DNA of 7,173 nucleotides from assembly GCA_018657165.1 (NCBI GenBank), contig JABHXS010000128.1, positions 1-7,173 on the forward strand, read 5' to 3'. The first letter of the stretch is position 1. Each line of letters begins with the position of its first letter. Both the position numbers and the translations under genes were made by a program. The notes below the pieces were generated by a model that was not told the origin of the DNA, did no database searches, and saw only the letters and a program-made list of their open reading frames with translations. Of the stretch, positions 6,266 through 7,173 are shown in pieces. This DNA is from Nitrosomonadales bacterium (GTDB lineage: Bacteria; Pseudomonadota; Gammaproteobacteria; Burkholderiales; Methylophilaceae).

Positions 6266-7173
6266 ATGCTAAAGCTATTTCAAAAAATGTGTTTACATTT
6301 TTTGATAGCTCTCCTATCCATTGGCTGCTCAGAAAGGTTTGATGATAATGTTATTAGATTTGGAATAGCACAAAAACCACAGCAGTTAGATCCAAGATTT
6401 CAATCCGATGCAGCCTCAAAAAAACTATCATACTTAATTTACACACCCTTTATTTACCTTGATGAGAATTTTTTGCCAAAATCAAATGTCGTTACGTTTA
6501 AAAAAAATAATAACCTTCAATACACCTTCCAACTAAAGAAAAACTTACCCAGCTTCAATGGGGGCAATGTTGTCAATATCAATGATATGTTGAGCACTAT
6601 TAATAATTTAAGAAATCTTTCAACCTCTCCCTATTTTCAACAATTAAAAAATATTAAATCCATTGAAAAAATATCAGATAATGTTTTTTTCATAAATCTT
6701 TCTAAGACAGAGCCAAATTTTTTATCCCAACTTAATTTTTTTATTCTTCCCGCCGAGCTATTAAAACAAAAACATAATTTCTCTGAAAGACCAGTGGGCT
6801 CGGGTTTTTTTAATATAGTAGAGGGCGCGCCTTATGTTAAATTATTAAGGCGCACCGATGGGCAAGAAATTAATTTGATTGAAATTAAAGATCCGACCGT
6901 GAGGGTATTAAAGTTAATAAATGGAGAATTAGATCTAATACAAAATGACCTTCCCTTTGAGATGATAAAGATTATTAAGGATAATAAAGAGTTAAATATT
7001 ATCTCTGGTTTTGGTTCAAATGTTTCCTATATCGGATTTAATTTTAAAGACCAAAATCTTAAAAATAAAAAATTAAGGATGGCCTTATCAATGGCTATAG
7101 ATCAAAGACAAATCCTAGAATATTTTTTACCCAATAAATCCAGACTTTCTCAGCAGATTCTCCCGCCTGAACA
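6266..7173 (+). CDS. ABC transporter substrate-binding lipoprotein, family 5 (partial, 3' end missing)
   Basis: Periplasmic solute-binding protein of the peptide/nickel/oligopeptide group (SBP_bac_5), delivering substrate to an inner-membrane ABC importer. I translated 302 residues, open to the right edge; the family is usually near 500, so about 200 residues are missing. A lipoprotein signal ends in LLSIGC with lipidated Cys21. Family features follow: QKPQQLDPRFQSDAA (36-50), the PVGSGFFNIVE segment (176-186), and YIGFNFKDQNLKNKKLRMAL (255-274) running into SMAIDQRQIL, the usual signature before the second lobe. The ATG at 6266 lacks a Shine-Dalgarno site; Met8 (6287) is an alternative start that would leave a short but workable signal. 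It lies 37 nt after the exonuclease gene. Permease and ATPase genes would be expected beyond the window. The substrate cannot be assigned; peptides are the commonest guess. Confidence 0.88.
   Translation, partial: MLKLFQKMCLHFLIALLSIGCSERFDDNVIRFGIAQKPQQLDPRFQSDAASKKLSYLIYTPFIYLDENFLPKSNVVTFKKNNNLQYTFQLKKNLPSFNGGNVVNINDMLSTINNLRNLSTSPYFQQLKNIKSIEKISDNVFFINLSKTEPNFLSQLNFFILPAELLKQKHNFSERPVGSGFFNIVEGAPYVKLLRRTDGQEINLIEIKDPTVRVLKLINGELDLIQNDLPFEMIKIIKDNKELNIISGFGSNVSYIGFNFKDQNLKNKKLRMALSMAIDQRQILEYFLPNKSRLSQQILPPE

Noticed and set aside
1..7173. Search for defence systems, toxin-antitoxin pairs, mobile elements, CRISPR arrays, tRNAs or riboswitches.
   Set aside because: All sizeable coding space is taken by recognised housekeeping families, gaps are under 90 bp, and no direct repeats or structured RNA were seen by eye.

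Overview
The window is an AT-rich (roughly two-thirds A+T by eye), densely coding stretch of a proteobacterial chromosome. It carries six complete protein genes plus one gene cut off by the right edge, and intergenic gaps are very short. The gene set (DsbB, CysM, a PolB-type 3'-5' exonuclease, Kup, XseA and an M48 lipoprotein peptidase), together with 1-8 nt gene overlaps and few clear Shine-Dalgarno sites, suggests a small-genome gamma- or betaproteobacterium, possibly a streamlined marine lineage. That placement is inference from gene content and composition; the sequence does not prove it.

Layout: two divergent transcription units leave a 56-bp gap at 4015-4070. Leftward (minus strand) run xseA (exonuclease VII large subunit), kup (proton-coupled K+ uptake) and an M48 zinc metalloprotease lipoprotein. 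The overlaps are 8 nt (xseA/kup) and 1 nt (kup/M48), so these look like one translationally coupled operon. A plausible minus-strand promoter (TTTAAA-N17-TATAAT) lies ahead of xseA, and a weak AT-rich hairpin followed by seven T's lies just beyond the M48 stop. Rightward (plus strand) run dsbB, cysM (4-nt overlap) and a predicted 3'-5' exonuclease that starts with TTG 2 nt after the cysM stop. After a 37-nt gap comes a family-5 ABC transporter substrate-binding lipoprotein, missing its C-terminal part.

Functionally this is housekeeping and envelope maintenance: DNA end processing (XseA, PolB-like exonuclease), thiol chemistry (DsbB reoxidation of the periplasmic disulfide system, CysM cysteine synthesis), potassium uptake, envelope proteolysis and solute/peptide uptake. 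I see no rRNA, tRNA, CRISPR array, insertion sequence, phage gene, toxin-antitoxin or defence locus, and no gene that looks like a new system. The points worth a second look are small: the overlap architecture, two TTG starts, the palindrome in the xseA leader, and a promoter-like element lying almost on top of the substrate-binding protein's start codon.
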